This document shows positions 17,015 to 25,613 of a stretch of DNA of 64,000 bases, piece after piece (the stretch's first letter is position 1; each line of letters begins with the position of its first letter). Made by a program: the position numbers and the translations under genes. Origin of the DNA: Urbifossiella limnaea (GTDB taxonomy: Bacteria > Planctomycetota > Planctomycetia > Gemmatales > Gemmataceae); contig NZ_CP036273.1 of NCBI RefSeq assembly GCF_007747215.1, positions 5,874,322-5,938,321 on the forward strand. The letters run 5' to 3'. The notes under the pieces were generated by a model. That model made no database searches. It was not told the origin of the DNA and saw nothing but the letters and a program-made list of their open reading frames with translations.

Positions 17015-18913
17015 ATGACCCCCACTCACAAGCCGGCGACAGTGCTGAACTGCCTCCGGGCCGTCGCCGACGGTCCGGCCGACGCGGCGCTGCTGACCCG
17101 GTTCAGCCACGACCGCGACGAGGCGGCGTTCGAACTGCTGGTGTGGCGGCACGCGGGGATGGTGCTGGCCGTGTGCCGCGCCGTCCTCCGCGACCACCAC
17201 GCTGCCGAGGACGCCTGTCAGGCCACGTTCCTGGCCCTCGCCCGGCAGGCGCACGCCGTCGGCGGCCGCGGCACCGCCGCCGGCTGGCTCTACCGCGTCG
17301 CCCGCCGCACCGCCGTCCGCGCTGCCCGTCGCCGCGGCGTTCGTGCGGTTGATGCCGTGCTCGACCACCTGCCGGCGCCCGCGGCCGGGGGCGAGCCCGA
17401 CGCCGACGCCGTGGCCGCGCTGCACGACGAACTCGATCGGCTGCCCGAGAAGTACCGCACGCCGGTGCTGCTGTGCTTCCTCGAAGGACTGACTTACGCC
17501 GACGCCGCCCGCCGGCTCGGCTGGCCGGTCGGCACCGTGGCCGGCCGGGTGGCGCGGGCGAAGGACCGGCTGCGGGCGCGGCTCACGGGCCGCGGCGTCG
17601 CCGTGCCGGCGGCGGGGGCAGTCGCACTGGTGGGGGCGGTGAACGTGGTGCGGCCGGCGTTCGCGGCGGCCACGACACAGGCGGCGGCGACGTTCGCGGC
17701 GGGGGGCGTGCCCGCGGTGTCCGGCCCGGTACTCGAACTGGCGAAGGGAGCGGTAAGAACCATGATCGTGTCGAAACTCCAGTGGGCGGCCGCGGCGCTG
17801 GTGGCCGTGACGGCCCTGGCCGCGGGCGGCGTGTGGGCCGGCGGCCAGCCGCCCGGCGCGGGCGGGTCGGCGGGCGCGCCCCCGGCGGCGGCGGCGCAGC
17901 CGGTCGCGCCACCGCCGGCGGCCGATCGAACGGCGACTGCCTCGCAGAGGCGGCGGAGCCTGAACAACCTGAAGCAGATTCTGCTGGCGGTCCACAACTA
18001 CGAGTCGACTTACGGCCACCTGCCTTCCGACATCCGCGACCCGTCCGGGAAGGCGCTGCTGAGCTGGCGGGTGGCCCTGCTGCCGTACCTGGAGCAGGAC
18101 AACCTGTACCGGCAGTTCAAGCTGACCGAGCCGTGGGACAGCGAGCACAACCTGAAGCTGCTGGACAAGATGCCGCCGTCGTACCGCGTCGGCTTCGAGC
18201 CCGCGGGTGCGACGCACACCTTCTACCAGGCGTTCGCCGGGCCGGGCACGCCGTTCGGCCCCCAGCGCCCGGGCGACCCGCCCGGTGCCGGTGGCGGTGC
18301 CAGCGGCCCGTCAGCGGGCCTGCAGCCGCCGGCGGGTACGGGCGTCGGCCCGCGCGGGTCGCGGCCGCTGCGGATGGCCGACGTGACGGACGGCACGTCG
18401 AACACGTTCGGGGTGGTGGAGGTGGGGCCGGCGGTGGCGTGGACGAAGCCGACTGACGTGGCGTACAGCCGGAAGGGACCGCTGCCGAAGTTGGCGTGGC
18501 CGTTCACGAACGGGTTCCACGTGGGGATGATGGACGGCGCGGCCTTCGCCGTGCGGCCGGGCCTGAGCGAAGCCGACCTGCGGAAGCTGATCGAGATCGA
18601 CGACGGCCAGCCGTCGCCGGACCTGCGTAAGCTCCGCCCGGCGACGCCGGCCGACACGCCCGAGGAGCGGGCGATGCTGCGTGACCAGGTGGCGCGGAAC
18701 CGCACGAAGCTGGTCGAGGTCGAACGGCTGATGAAGGAGCACGTCGAGCTGCTGGGCGTGGAACTGGGCAAGGCGGCCGACAGCGGCACGGCCGAGGAGC
18801 ACGGCGCCGGCCTCGACCACATCATCGACGAGCTGCGGCAGCGGAACCGGTCGCTGCGTGGCCAGAAGGGCGAGCCGCCGCCCCCGCCACCCGGCCCGGC
18901 GCCGAAGCGGTAG
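17015..18913 (+). CDS. ECF sigma factor fused to a membrane segment and DUF1559 domain
   Basis: 632 residues. Sigma region 2 at about 30-95 (AAEDACQATFLALARQ) and region 4 at about 130-190 (LPEKYRTPVLLCFLEGL; TYADAARRLGWPVGTVAGRV). A basic juxtamembrane stretch (RTMIVSKLQW) and hydrophobic segment 255-275 follow, then a Pro/Ala linker and a DUF1559-type domain from about 315 (RRSLNNLKQILLAVHNYE, SWRVALLPYLEQDNLY, TDGTSNTFGVVEVG). The tail (about 540-620) is charged and helical and ends in a proline run. The domain lacks its usual prepilin leader; the internal membrane helix takes that place. The juxtamembrane stretch resembles that of the divergent ECF fusion. Confidence 0.88.
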   Translation: MTPTHKPATVLNCLRAVADGPADAALLTRFSHDRDEAAFELLVWRHAGMVLAVCRAVLRDHHAAEDACQATFLALARQAHAVGGRGTAAGWLYRVARRTAVRAARRRGVRAVDAVLDHLPAPAAGGEPDADAVAALHDELDRLPEKYRTPVLLCFLEGLTYADAARRLGWPVGTVAGRVARAKDRLRARLTGRGVAVPAAGAVALVGAVNVVRPAFAAATTQAAATFAAGGVPAVSGPVLELAKGAVRTMIVSKLQWAAAALVAVTALAAGGVWAGGQPPGAGGSAGAPPAAAAQPVAPPPAADRTATASQRRRSLNNLKQILLAVHNYESTYGHLPSDIRDPSGKALLSWRVALLPYLEQDNLYRQFKLTEPWDSEHNLKLLDKMPPSYRVGFEPAGATHTFYQAFAGPGTPFGPQRPGDPPGAGGGASGPSAGLQPPAGTGVGPRGSRPLRMADVTDGTSNTFGVVEVGPAVAWTKPTDVAYSRKGPLPKLAWPFTNGFHVGMMDGAAFAVRPGLSEADLRKLIEIDDGQPSPDLRKLRPATPADTPEERAMLRDQVARNRTKLVEVERLMKEHVELLGVELGKAADSGTAEEHGAGLDHIIDELRQRNRSLRGQKGEPPPPPPGPAPKR

Positions 18914-18928
18914 CGGGCGGGGGCCGGG

Positions 18929-19597
18929 TCACTGCTTCCACTGCCCCGCCACCGTGACCGCGAACCCGAGCGACGCCTTCGTCGCGCCGGCCGCCACGGC
19001 CCGGCGCGTCGTCGCCACCCACACGCCGTCGCCCTTGCCCACCACCTTCGGGCCGGCGGCCTTGTCGAAGTTCGGGAACAAGAGCAGCACGGCCGGGTGC
19101 TTCCCCTCGTTGACCGTGCTGCTCAGTTCGATCAAGTCCTTCACTTCCATCGGCTCCGCCGATCGATCCTTCCCGGCCGGGCTGAGGAGGCAGAAGTCCG
19201 GGTGCGGGGCGGTGCCGGTGTGGTCGCCGATGTCCGGCTGCACCGCGAACCGCAGCGTGTACACGCCCGCCGCCAGTTCCTGCTTCCGGAAGTCGGTGAA
19301 CGCCGTCGGGAACTCGATCGCCCCGACCAGCGCCCCTTCGGGGATTTCGCGGTACGTGATGCCGTTCTTGAGCTGCTCCGGCGTGGCCTTCACCGGGATC
19401 ACGTCGCGGAACCAGACGCGCATCACGACGGCGTCACCGGAACGCACGACGAGCGCGTCCTTGCTCAGGAGGGTGCGCACCGGTTCGGCGAGCGCCGCGG
19501 GCGGGTCGAGCGCTTCGGTCTTGGCGGCGAACGGCTCGTCCGGCCGGGCGAGGGCCGCGGCGGGAAGCAGCAACAGGGCGGCGGCCAGGAGTCGCAT
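18929..19597 (-). CDS. Secreted hypothetical protein downstream of argC
   Basis: 222 residues. Sec signal peptide (MRLLAAALLLLPAAALA), then a single soluble domain of mixed strands that I do not recognise (motifs VWFRDVIPVKATPEQL, YTLRFAVQPDIGDHTG). The frame extends upstream into argC, but ATG at 19597 opens the signal peptide and has AAAGGA at 6 nt. It lies 23 nt after the argC stop and could be cotranscribed with it, although a periplasmic protein has no obvious link to arginine synthesis. Confidence 0.75.
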   Translation of the reverse strand: MRLLAAALLLLPAAALARPDEPFAAKTEALDPPAALAEPVRTLLSKDALVVRSGDAVVMRVWFRDVIPVKATPEQLKNGITYREIPEGALVGAIEFPTAFTDFRKQELAAGVYTLRFAVQPDIGDHTGTAPHPDFCLLSPAGKDRSAEPMEVKDLIELSSTVNEGKHPAVLLLFPNFDKAAGPKVVGKGDGVWVATTRRAVAAGATKASLGFAVTVAGQWKQ

Positions 19598-19620
19598 GAT
19601 CGGTCCTTTCGTCCCGGGTG

Positions 19621-20643
19621 TCACAGCAGCCCCGTCGTCTCGTCGTACCCGAACAGGCGGTTGAAGTTCTGGACCGCGACGCCGCTCGCCCCGCGGACGA
19701 GGTTGTCCTCCGCGGCGAGGACGACGACCTTGCCACCCCGAACGACCTTCGCACACACGTCGAGGTAGTTCGTGAAGGCGCAATCCTTCGTCGCCGGGAC
19801 GGTGGTGCGGACGCGGACGAACGGCTGTCCGCGGTAGTAGTCGCGGTAGAGTTCCAGCAGCTCGGCGTCGGTGACGGCGCGGGTGGGCGTGGCATACATG
19901 GTGCTGAAGATGCCGCGGTCCATCGGCACGAGGTGCGGCGTGAAGACGACTTCGACGCGCTCGCCGGCCACGTCGGTGAGTACCTGTTCGATCTCGGGCG
20001 TGTGCCGGTGCGTGCCGACGGCATAGGCCGCGAAGTTCTCGTTGCACTCGGGGAAGTGGAAGCTCAGCTTCGGCGTCCGCCCGCCGCCGCTGACGCCGCT
20101 CTTGCTGTCGACGATGATGCCGGTGAGTTCGACGAGGCGGTGCGCCACCAGCGGCGCGAGGCCGAGGATGGCCGTCTGCGGGTAGCAGCCGGGGTTGGCG
20201 ACGAGCGTCGCGCCGGGGATGCGGTCGCCGTAGAGTTCCGGGAGCCCGTACACGGCGTGGGCGAGGTTGGCGGCGTCGTGGTGCGGCTCCTTGTACCACT
20301 GCTGGTAGACGGCGGGGTCCTTCAGGCGGTAGTCGGCGCTGAGGTCGATGACCTTGATGCCGCGGGCGAGCAGCGGCGGGATGCTCTCCATGCTGGTGCC
20401 GTGCGGCAGGCAGCCGAACGCGACCTGAACGCCCTTCGCCTTCAGCGCGTCGGCGTCGAACGGCTCGCAGCGCAGGTCGAGCCGGCCGAACAGCGACGGG
20501 TGCAGGTCGGCGACGTGCTCGGCCTGCCGCGACGTGACCGCGGCGATGCGAACGCCGGGGTGGCGCAGCAGGATTTTCAGCAGTTCGACGGCCGTGTACC
20601 CCGACCCGCCGAGGACGGCGACCGGGACGCGCTCGTGAGACAT
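19621..20643 (-). CDS. argC: N-acetyl-gamma-glutamyl-phosphate reductase
   Basis: 340 residues, normal length. NADP-binding [10 protein letters not shown] at 12-21, catalytic Cys153 in NPGCYPQT, and the active-site histidine region GTHRHTPEI. It catalyses the NADPH-dependent reduction of N-acetylglutamyl phosphate to the semialdehyde, the third step of arginine synthesis, in the cytoplasm. No other arg gene is adjacent. Its 5' side faces the nested inverted repeat at 20674-20858. Confidence 0.97.
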   Translation of the reverse strand: MSHERVPVAVLGGSGYTAVELLKILLRHPGVRIAAVTSRQAEHVADLHPSLFGRLDLRCEPFDADALKAKGVQVAFGCLPHGTSMESIPPLLARGIKVIDLSADYRLKDPAVYQQWYKEPHHDAANLAHAVYGLPELYGDRIPGATLVANPGCYPQTAILGLAPLVAHRLVELTGIIVDSKSGVSGGGRTPKLSFHFPECNENFAAYAVGTHRHTPEIEQVLTDVAGERVEVVFTPHLVPMDRGIFSTMYATPTRAVTDAELLELYRDYYRGQPFVRVRTTVPATKDCAFTNYLDVCAKVVRGGKVVVLAAEDNLVRGASGVAVQNFNRLFGYDETTGLL

Positions 20644-20673
20644 CGGAACCTTCTCGCCTGGACCCGTGGCCGA

Positions 20674-20858
20674 CCCGGGGCGGTGCCCCGGGCTATCCTA
20701 TCCCACCCCTTCGGGGTGAAGAGGCCGGTTTGGTCCGGTGGGACCGGCGTCCCGCCGGTCTGTGCCCCCGACCGACGGGACGCCGGTCCCACCGGACCAA
20801 GGTTCCTGGTTTTCAGGCCAACGGCCTGGGATAGCATAGCCCGGGGCAACGCCCCGGG
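20674..20858. repeat. Nested double inverted repeat (185 bp)
   Basis: Outer arms 20674-20705 and 20827-20858 (32 nt, two mismatches), each with a small CCCGGGGC/GCCCCGGG hairpin inside. Inner arms 20730-20754 and 20776-20800 (25 nt, perfect). The outer foot ends 8 nt before the amidase ATG, over its ribosome-binding region. It lies between divergent argC and the amidase gene. Confidence 0.93.
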
Positions 20859-20866
20859 AGCATGAC

Positions 20867-22276
20867 ATGACCCCCGACGGCCCCCGCACCATCACCGCCG
20901 CCGCCGAGCTGATCCGCAGGGGCGACCTCACGCCGTCGGAGCTGCTGGAGCAGTGCCTGGCGCGGATCGACCGCTACGAGCCGCGCGTGAAGGCGTGGGT
21001 GGTCGTGGACCGCGACGGCGCCCGCGAGCAGGCCGAGCGCCTGACCACGGAGCTGAAGGCCGGCACGAACCGCGGCCCGCTGCACGGCATCCCGGTGGGC
21101 ATCAAAGACATCATCGACGTGTTCGACCTGCCGACGGGCTGCGGGTCGAAGCTGTGGGCGAACAGCGTCGCCCGGCAGGACGCGACGTGCGTGTCGCGGC
21201 TGCGGCAGGCGGGGGCGGTGATCGTCGGCAAGACGGTGACGACGGCGTTCGCCTTCCTCGACCCGCCGCCGACGCGCAACCCGTGGAACCTGGAGCGGAC
21301 GCCGGGCGGCAGTTCGAGCGGCTCGGCGGCGGCGGTGGCGTGCGGCATGTGCCTGGGCGCGCTGGGCACCCAGACCGGCGGCTCGCTGACGCGCCCGGCG
21401 AGCTTCTGCGGCGTGTACAGCCTCAAGCCGACGTGGAGCCGGGTGAGCGTGAACGGCGTGCTGCCGTTCTCAACGACCCTCGACCACGTCGGGGTGATGG
21501 CGAATTGCGTGCGCGACCTGGCGATCCTGATCGAGCCGATCGCGGGCCACGACCCCGACGACAGCTCCGCCTCCTGGCGCCCGGTCTCGGACTGCGTCAG
21601 CCGCATCGACGAATCGCTCAAGCGGACGGCGGAGCAGAGCCGCGACGACTGGCTCCCGCGGCCCGGCTACGTACACACGGCGTCGTTCTTCGCCGAAACC
21701 GTCGCGCCCGAAGTCGCCGAGTTCATGGACCGCATCGACCGCGATCTGAAGTCACTCGCCCACTCGGACGCCGTCGTCCGCCGGTCCGTCCTCCCGGCGG
21801 GCTTCGCCGACATCCACCGCCACCACCGCACCATCATGGCCGTCGAGGCCGCAGAGGTTCACGGCCGGCGTCTCGCTCGGCACCCGGACGACTACCCGCC
21901 GCGCATCCGCGAGCTGATCGAGGAGGGGCAGCGGGTGCCGGCGACCGAGTTCCGCGCCGCCCGGTTGGCCCGCGACCGACTGGACGAGGACATGACCAGC
22001 TTCCACCAGCTCGAACCCCTCCTGACGCCGGCGACGGTCAGCGCCGCCCCGGCCGCGGACACGACCGGCAGCCCGTGGTGCAACGTCCCGTGGAGCTTCC
22101 TGGGTGTGCCGACCGTCTCCCTCCCGCTCGGCTGGTCGGCCGACGGGCTCCCGCTGGCGGTTCAGCTGGTCGGGGCGCAGTGGGCGGAAGACAGCCTGCT
22201 CACCCGCGCGGCACTCGTCGAGCACGTGTTCCGACTGGACGGGGCGTTCGAGCCCCGGCCGCTTCCGCTAGACTGA
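20867..22276 (+). CDS. Amidase signature family enzyme
   Basis: 469 residues. It has the Ser-cisSer-Lys amidase core: Lys80 in HGIPVGIKD, the Gly/Ser-rich GGSSSGS at 147-153, and Ser173 in TQTGGSLTRPA. These enzymes hydrolyse amides. It is close in length to GatA (tRNA amidotransferase subunit), but there is no gatB or gatC nearby and the DTGGS segment is changed to TQTGG, so I call a general amidase. RluA follows after 4 nt. The ribosome-binding region overlaps the foot of a large inverted repeat. Confidence 0.9.
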   Translation: MTPDGPRTITAAAELIRRGDLTPSELLEQCLARIDRYEPRVKAWVVVDRDGAREQAERLTTELKAGTNRGPLHGIPVGIKDIIDVFDLPTGCGSKLWANSVARQDATCVSRLRQAGAVIVGKTVTTAFAFLDPPPTRNPWNLERTPGGSSSGSAAAVACGMCLGALGTQTGGSLTRPASFCGVYSLKPTWSRVSVNGVLPFSTTLDHVGVMANCVRDLAILIEPIAGHDPDDSSASWRPVSDCVSRIDESLKRTAEQSRDDWLPRPGYVHTASFFAETVAPEVAEFMDRIDRDLKSLAHSDAVVRRSVLPAGFADIHRHHRTIMAVEAAEVHGRRLARHPDDYPPRIRELIEEGQRVPATEFRAARLARDRLDEDMTSFHQLEPLLTPATVSAAPAADTTGSPWCNVPWSFLGVPTVSLPLGWSADGLPLAVQLVGAQWAEDSLLTRAALVEHVFRLDGAFEPRPLPLD

Positions 22277-22280
22277 CCGC

Positions 22281-22976
22281 ATGTCCTTCGCCGACGCGCT
22301 CGACATCCTGCTCGAAGACAACCACGTCGTCGCGGTCAACAAGCCGGCGGGGTGGCCGACCACGCACTTCGACGGCACCGACGAGACCATCGACCGCGTC
22401 GTGAAGGCGTACCTGAAGGAGAAGTACCAGAAGCCGGGAAACGTGTTCCTCGGCGTCGTACACCGGCTCGACAAGCCGGTGTCGGGGGCGCTGCTGTTCG
22501 CCCGCACCAGCAAGGCCGCGGCCCGCCTCAGCGAGCAGTTCCGCGAAGGCGCCGTCGAGAAGACCTACTGGGCCGTCGTGGCCGGCGACCGGCTGCCGGA
22601 CGCGGGATCGTTCGAGGATTATCTGCGGAAGGACGACGAAGCGGCGCGGGTGGAGGTGGTTCCGGCCGGCACGCCGGGGGCGCAGCTGGCGCGGCTGCTG
22701 TACACCGTCCGCGCCCGGCACGGCGGGCTGGCGCTCGTTGAACTGCGGCCGCACACCGGCCGCAAGCACCAGCTTCGGGTACAGCTGGCGAGCCGCGGGT
22801 CGCCGATCTACGGCGACGCGAAGTACGGCGGCCGCGGCAACCTCGGCCCGGCGATCGGGCTGCACGCGCGGGCGCTGACGTTCCTCCACCCGACGAGCAA
22901 GGCGCCGACGACGGTGACGGCCGAGGTGCCGCCGCCGTGGCGCGGCCGGTTCGCGCATCTGCTGGCGGGCGGTTAG
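22281..22976 (+). CDS. RluA-family pseudouridine synthase
   Basis: 231 residues. Catalytic Asp64 in the motif VHRLDKPVSGALL, plus the family motifs AVNKPAGWPT and RPHTGRKHQLRVQLA. It isomerises uridine in rRNA or tRNA. No S4 domain precedes the catalytic domain, so it is a short form whose target cannot be read. It starts 4 nt after the amidase stop, so it is probably in one transcript. It ends before the inverted repeat at 23017. Confidence 0.93.
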   Translation: MSFADALDILLEDNHVVAVNKPAGWPTTHFDGTDETIDRVVKAYLKEKYQKPGNVFLGVVHRLDKPVSGALLFARTSKAAARLSEQFREGAVEKTYWAVVAGDRLPDAGSFEDYLRKDDEAARVEVVPAGTPGAQLARLLYTVRARHGGLALVELRPHTGRKHQLRVQLASRGSPIYGDAKYGGRGNLGPAIGLHARALTFLHPTSKAPTTVTAEVPPPWRGRFAHLLAGG

Positions 22977-23016
22977 CGCCGCGCGCCGAGCGGCAACGGC
23001 GGGGCGCGGCGGCTTC

Positions 23017-23182
23017 CCACCCTCCCCCCTCTGAGGGGGAGGGTCGCCGCGCAGCGGCGGGGTGGGGGGCACCACGTAGGATGTGAACCGGGGGCGTGGC
23101 TCCCTGCGACTCATCGCAGGTGGTGCCCCCCACCCCGCGGCGAAGCGCCGCGACCCTCCCCCTCAGAGGGGGGAGGGTGTGG
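23017..23182. repeat. Long inverted repeat with hairpins inside each arm
   Basis: Arms of about 60 nt (23017-23075 and 23120-23182) match at roughly nine of ten positions, with a small offset. Each arm carries its own hairpins: CCCTCCCCC/GGGGGAGGG and a CGCCGC/GCGGCG stem. It lies in a tandem junction between the RluA and glutamate cyclase genes. Confidence 0.92.
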
Positions 23183-23225
23183 CTGGTTCGCCCATCCCCG
23201 TAGCGCCACCACACGACGAGCCCCG

Positions 23226-24098
23226 ATGACCCCCGACGAGAAACTCGCCGCGATCCTGGCGGCGGTGCAGGTCGATCCCGGCGGCCGCGGCCTGGCCCGC
23301 GACCCGATCGACAACCTGTTCACCGCCACCGCCGGCGACTTCCAGGCCGCGTGCCGTAGCATCGCCGAACACCGGTGCCCCGTGGTGGCGATCACGACCG
23401 GGTTCTTCATCCCGTCCGCCATGCCGCCAGCATTCGAGACCGACGGGCCGTTGGGCGCCGTCTTCCTCCAGCGCGCCTTGTACGGATGTGGCGTGACGCC
23501 GCTGCCGTACTGCGAAGGCGCGGTCGATGCCACGATGGCGCCCGCCCGCCTGGCGTTCGACCTTCCCATGACCGATGTCGGAGCGGAAGGGTGGACGCAT
23601 TTGGTGGCGATTGAGCGAAGCGGCCCCGCGGCCGGCGGGCGGCATTACACCATGCGCGGGACCGACATCACCGAGCACTTCGACCCCGGGCTCACGCGCC
23701 AGTTCAAGGCACGCCGGCAGGGCGTCGTCACCATCGGCATCGGCGACGGGGGGAACGAGATCGGCATGGGGAAGGTGCCGCACGAGACGGTCGTGAAGAA
23801 CATCCCCAACGGCGACCTCGTCCACTGCCGCGTGCCGACCGATCACCTCATCGTCGCCGGCGTCAGCAACTGGGGGGCGTACGCGCTCGCGGCCGGGGTG
23901 TACGTCCTGCGCGGGGTGAAGCCGCCGGCCGACCTGTTCGACCCGGACCGCGAGCGCGAAATCCTCGAAGTGATGGTCCGCGAGGGGCCGCTGGTGGACG
24001 GCGTGACCGGCAAGCCGACCGCGACCGTGGACGGGCTGACGTGGGACGAGTACGCCCGCCCGCTGGTCCGCATCCGCGAGATTCTGGAGGCGCCATGA
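23226..24098 (+). CDS. DUF4392 protein, D-glutamate cyclase-like C-terminal domain homologue
   Basis: 290 residues. It matches the DUF4392 domain: DPIDNLF near the start, [32 protein letters not shown], a Gly-rich [12 protein letters not shown] segment, and [11 protein letters not shown]. In vertebrate mitochondrial D-glutamate cyclase this domain is joined to a DUF1445 domain and the protein converts D-glutamate to 5-oxo-D-proline. Here the DUF1445 domain is a separate gene that overlaps this stop codon by 4 nt. I infer the same reaction. Confidence 0.85.
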   Translation: MTPDEKLAAILAAVQVDPGGRGLARDPIDNLFTATAGDFQAACRSIAEHRCPVVAITTGFFIPSAMPPAFETDGPLGAVFLQRALYGCGVTPLPYCEGAVDATMAPARLAFDLPMTDVGAEGWTHLVAIERSGPAAGGRHYTMRGTDITEHFDPGLTRQFKARRQGVVTIGIGDGGNEIGMGKVPHETVVKNIPNGDLVHCRVPTDHLIVAGVSNWGAYALAAGVYVLRGVKPPADLFDPDREREILEVMVREGPLVDGVTGKPTATVDGLTWDEYARPLVRIREILEAP

Positions 24099-24883
24099 CG
24101 CTCCGCGACGCGACCGGGGCGGCCGTCCGCGCCGCCTGCCGGGCCGGCACCCTCACCGGCCCCACGCCCGGCCTCGCGGCCGGGTTCGTGCAGGCCAACC
24201 TCGTGCTGCTGCCGCGCGACTGGGCGTTCGATTTCCTGCTGTTCTGCCAGCGGAACCCGAAGCCGTGCCCGCTGCTGGACGTGACCGAGCCCGGCGACCC
24301 CGAGCCGCGCGGCGTCGCCGCCGGGGCCGACCTCCGCACCGACCTCCCGGCCTACCGCGTGTGGGAGAACGGCGAACTGGTCGAGGAACCCAACGACGTG
24401 CGGCGGCACTGGCGCGACGACCTCGTCGGGTTCGTCATCGGCTGTTCGTTCACCTTCGAGACGGCGCTGCAAGCGGCCGGGCTGCCGGTGCGGCACATCG
24501 AGGAGAACGTGAATGTGCCGATGTACCGCACCAACATACCGTGCCGGTCGGCGGGTCGGTTCTCGGGGCCGATGGTGGTGTCGATGCGGCCGCTGACGCC
24601 GGCGCAGGCGGTGCGCGCGACTCAGGTATGCGGCCGCTTCCCGCGGGCGCACGGCACGCCTGTCGGCTTCGGCGACCCCACGGCGCTGGGGATTCGGGAT
24701 GTGGGCGTGCCCGACTACGGCGACGCGGTGACGGTCCGGGCCGGCGAGGTTCCGGTGTTCTGGGCGTGCGGCGTGACACCGCAGGCGGCGCTGCTGCAGA
24801 GCCGACCGCCGTTCGCTATCACGCACAAGCCAGGGCACATGTTCATGACGGACTGGCGGGATACCGATTTGGAAGGGGAATAG
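24095..24883 (+). CDS. DUF1445 putative hydro-lyase / D-glutamate cyclase-like
   Basis: 262 residues. DUF1445 (YcsI-like) motifs: [46 protein letters not shown], and the end block [12 protein letters not shown]. The ATG at 24095 overlaps the stop of the DUF4392 gene (ATGA), so translation is probably coupled. The frame is open upstream, but the ATGA overlap and the family N-terminus ([18 protein letters not shown]) fix the start. It ends 2 nt before a perfect 50-bp palindrome. Confidence 0.88.
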   Translation: MTLRDATGAAVRAACRAGTLTGPTPGLAAGFVQANLVLLPRDWAFDFLLFCQRNPKPCPLLDVTEPGDPEPRGVAAGADLRTDLPAYRVWENGELVEEPNDVRRHWRDDLVGFVIGCSFTFETALQAAGLPVRHIEENVNVPMYRTNIPCRSAGRFSGPMVVSMRPLTPAQAVRATQVCGRFPRAHGTPVGFGDPTALGIRDVGVPDYGDAVTVRAGEVPVFWACGVTPQAALLQSRPPFAITHKPGHMFMTDWRDTDLEGE

Positions 24884-24885
24884 GG

Positions 24886-24935
24886 TTTCGCCGCTTGCGG
24901 CGTAGCGCCGCGGCGCTACGCCGCAAGCGGCGAAA
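24886..24935. terminator. Perfect 50-bp palindrome between convergent genes
   Basis: Left half 24886-24910 and right half 24911-24935 are exact reverse complements with no loop. The flanking genes end at 24883 and 24936. It can serve as a bidirectional terminator. The CGCCGC..TGCGGCGTAGC part recurs in the repeat at 44593. Confidence 0.9.
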
Positions 24936-25601
24936 TCATCGGAGCAACCCCTCCACCACTTCCAGCGTCACCGCGTCGAGTGACGGCACCACCAGTTCCG
25001 CCCCCGCGTCCCGCAGCCGCTCCGGCGGGTGGTGCCCCACAAACGTCACCCCCACGCACGCCATCCCCGCCGCCTTCGCCGCCGCCACGCCCGACGGCGC
25101 GTCCTCGAACACCACGCACCGCGCCGGTTCCACGCCGAGCAACGCCGCCGCCTTCAGGAACACCTCGGGGTCCGGCTTGCCGCGCGTCACGTCGTCGCCG
25201 GAGACGACCGCGGTGAAGCGGCCCGCGGTGCCGGTGTGGCGCAGGATCAGGTCGAGGTTCGCGCGCGGGGCGCTGGAGCCGAGCCCTTGTAGCCAACCCG
25301 CCGCGGCCAAGCCTTCCACCAGCGCCCCGACGCCGGGCAGCAGAGTGACGCCGGCGCGGTCAGTGGCGTCGCGGTAGAGGCGCTCCTTCTCCTCGCCCCA
25401 CTCGGCGCAGCGCGCATCATCCGCATCGTGGTCGAACAGCTGGCGGACGATTTCCGGGTTGCGCTTCCCGAACGTGGCGGCGAAGTCGGCGCGGGTGAAC
25501 GCGAACCCGTGCGCCGCGGCGAACGCCTGCCACGCCGCGAAGTGAATCTCGGCGGTATCGACCAGGGTGCCGTCCACGTCCCAGATCGCGGCGCGGATCA
25601 T
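24936..25601 (-). CDS. HAD-superfamily phosphatase, beta-phosphoglucomutase-like
   Basis: 221 residues. HAD motif I DVDGTLVD with D8 and D10, motif II GSSAPR, motif III Lys in TRGKPDPEVF, and motif IV FEDAPSG. The helical cap sits between motifs I and II. It belongs to the beta-phosphoglucomutase/phosphatase subgroup. The substrate is unknown. It is 12 nt downstream of the flavoprotein gene and probably cotranscribed. Confidence 0.92.
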   Translation of the reverse strand: MIRAAIWDVDGTLVDTAEIHFAAWQAFAAAHGFAFTRADFAATFGKRNPEIVRQLFDHDADDARCAEWGEEKERLYRDATDRAGVTLLPGVGALVEGLAAAGWLQGLGSSAPRANLDLILRHTGTAGRFTAVVSGDDVTRGKPDPEVFLKAAALLGVEPARCVVFEDAPSGVAAAKAAGMACVGVTFVGHHPPERLRDAGAELVVPSLDAVTLEVVEGLLR

Positions 25602-25613
25602 AAATGCTCCTCG

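Noticed and set aside
20867-22276. gatA (Glu-tRNA amidotransferase subunit A)
   Set aside because: The amidase core fits, but the DTGGS signature is altered and no gatB or gatC is near.
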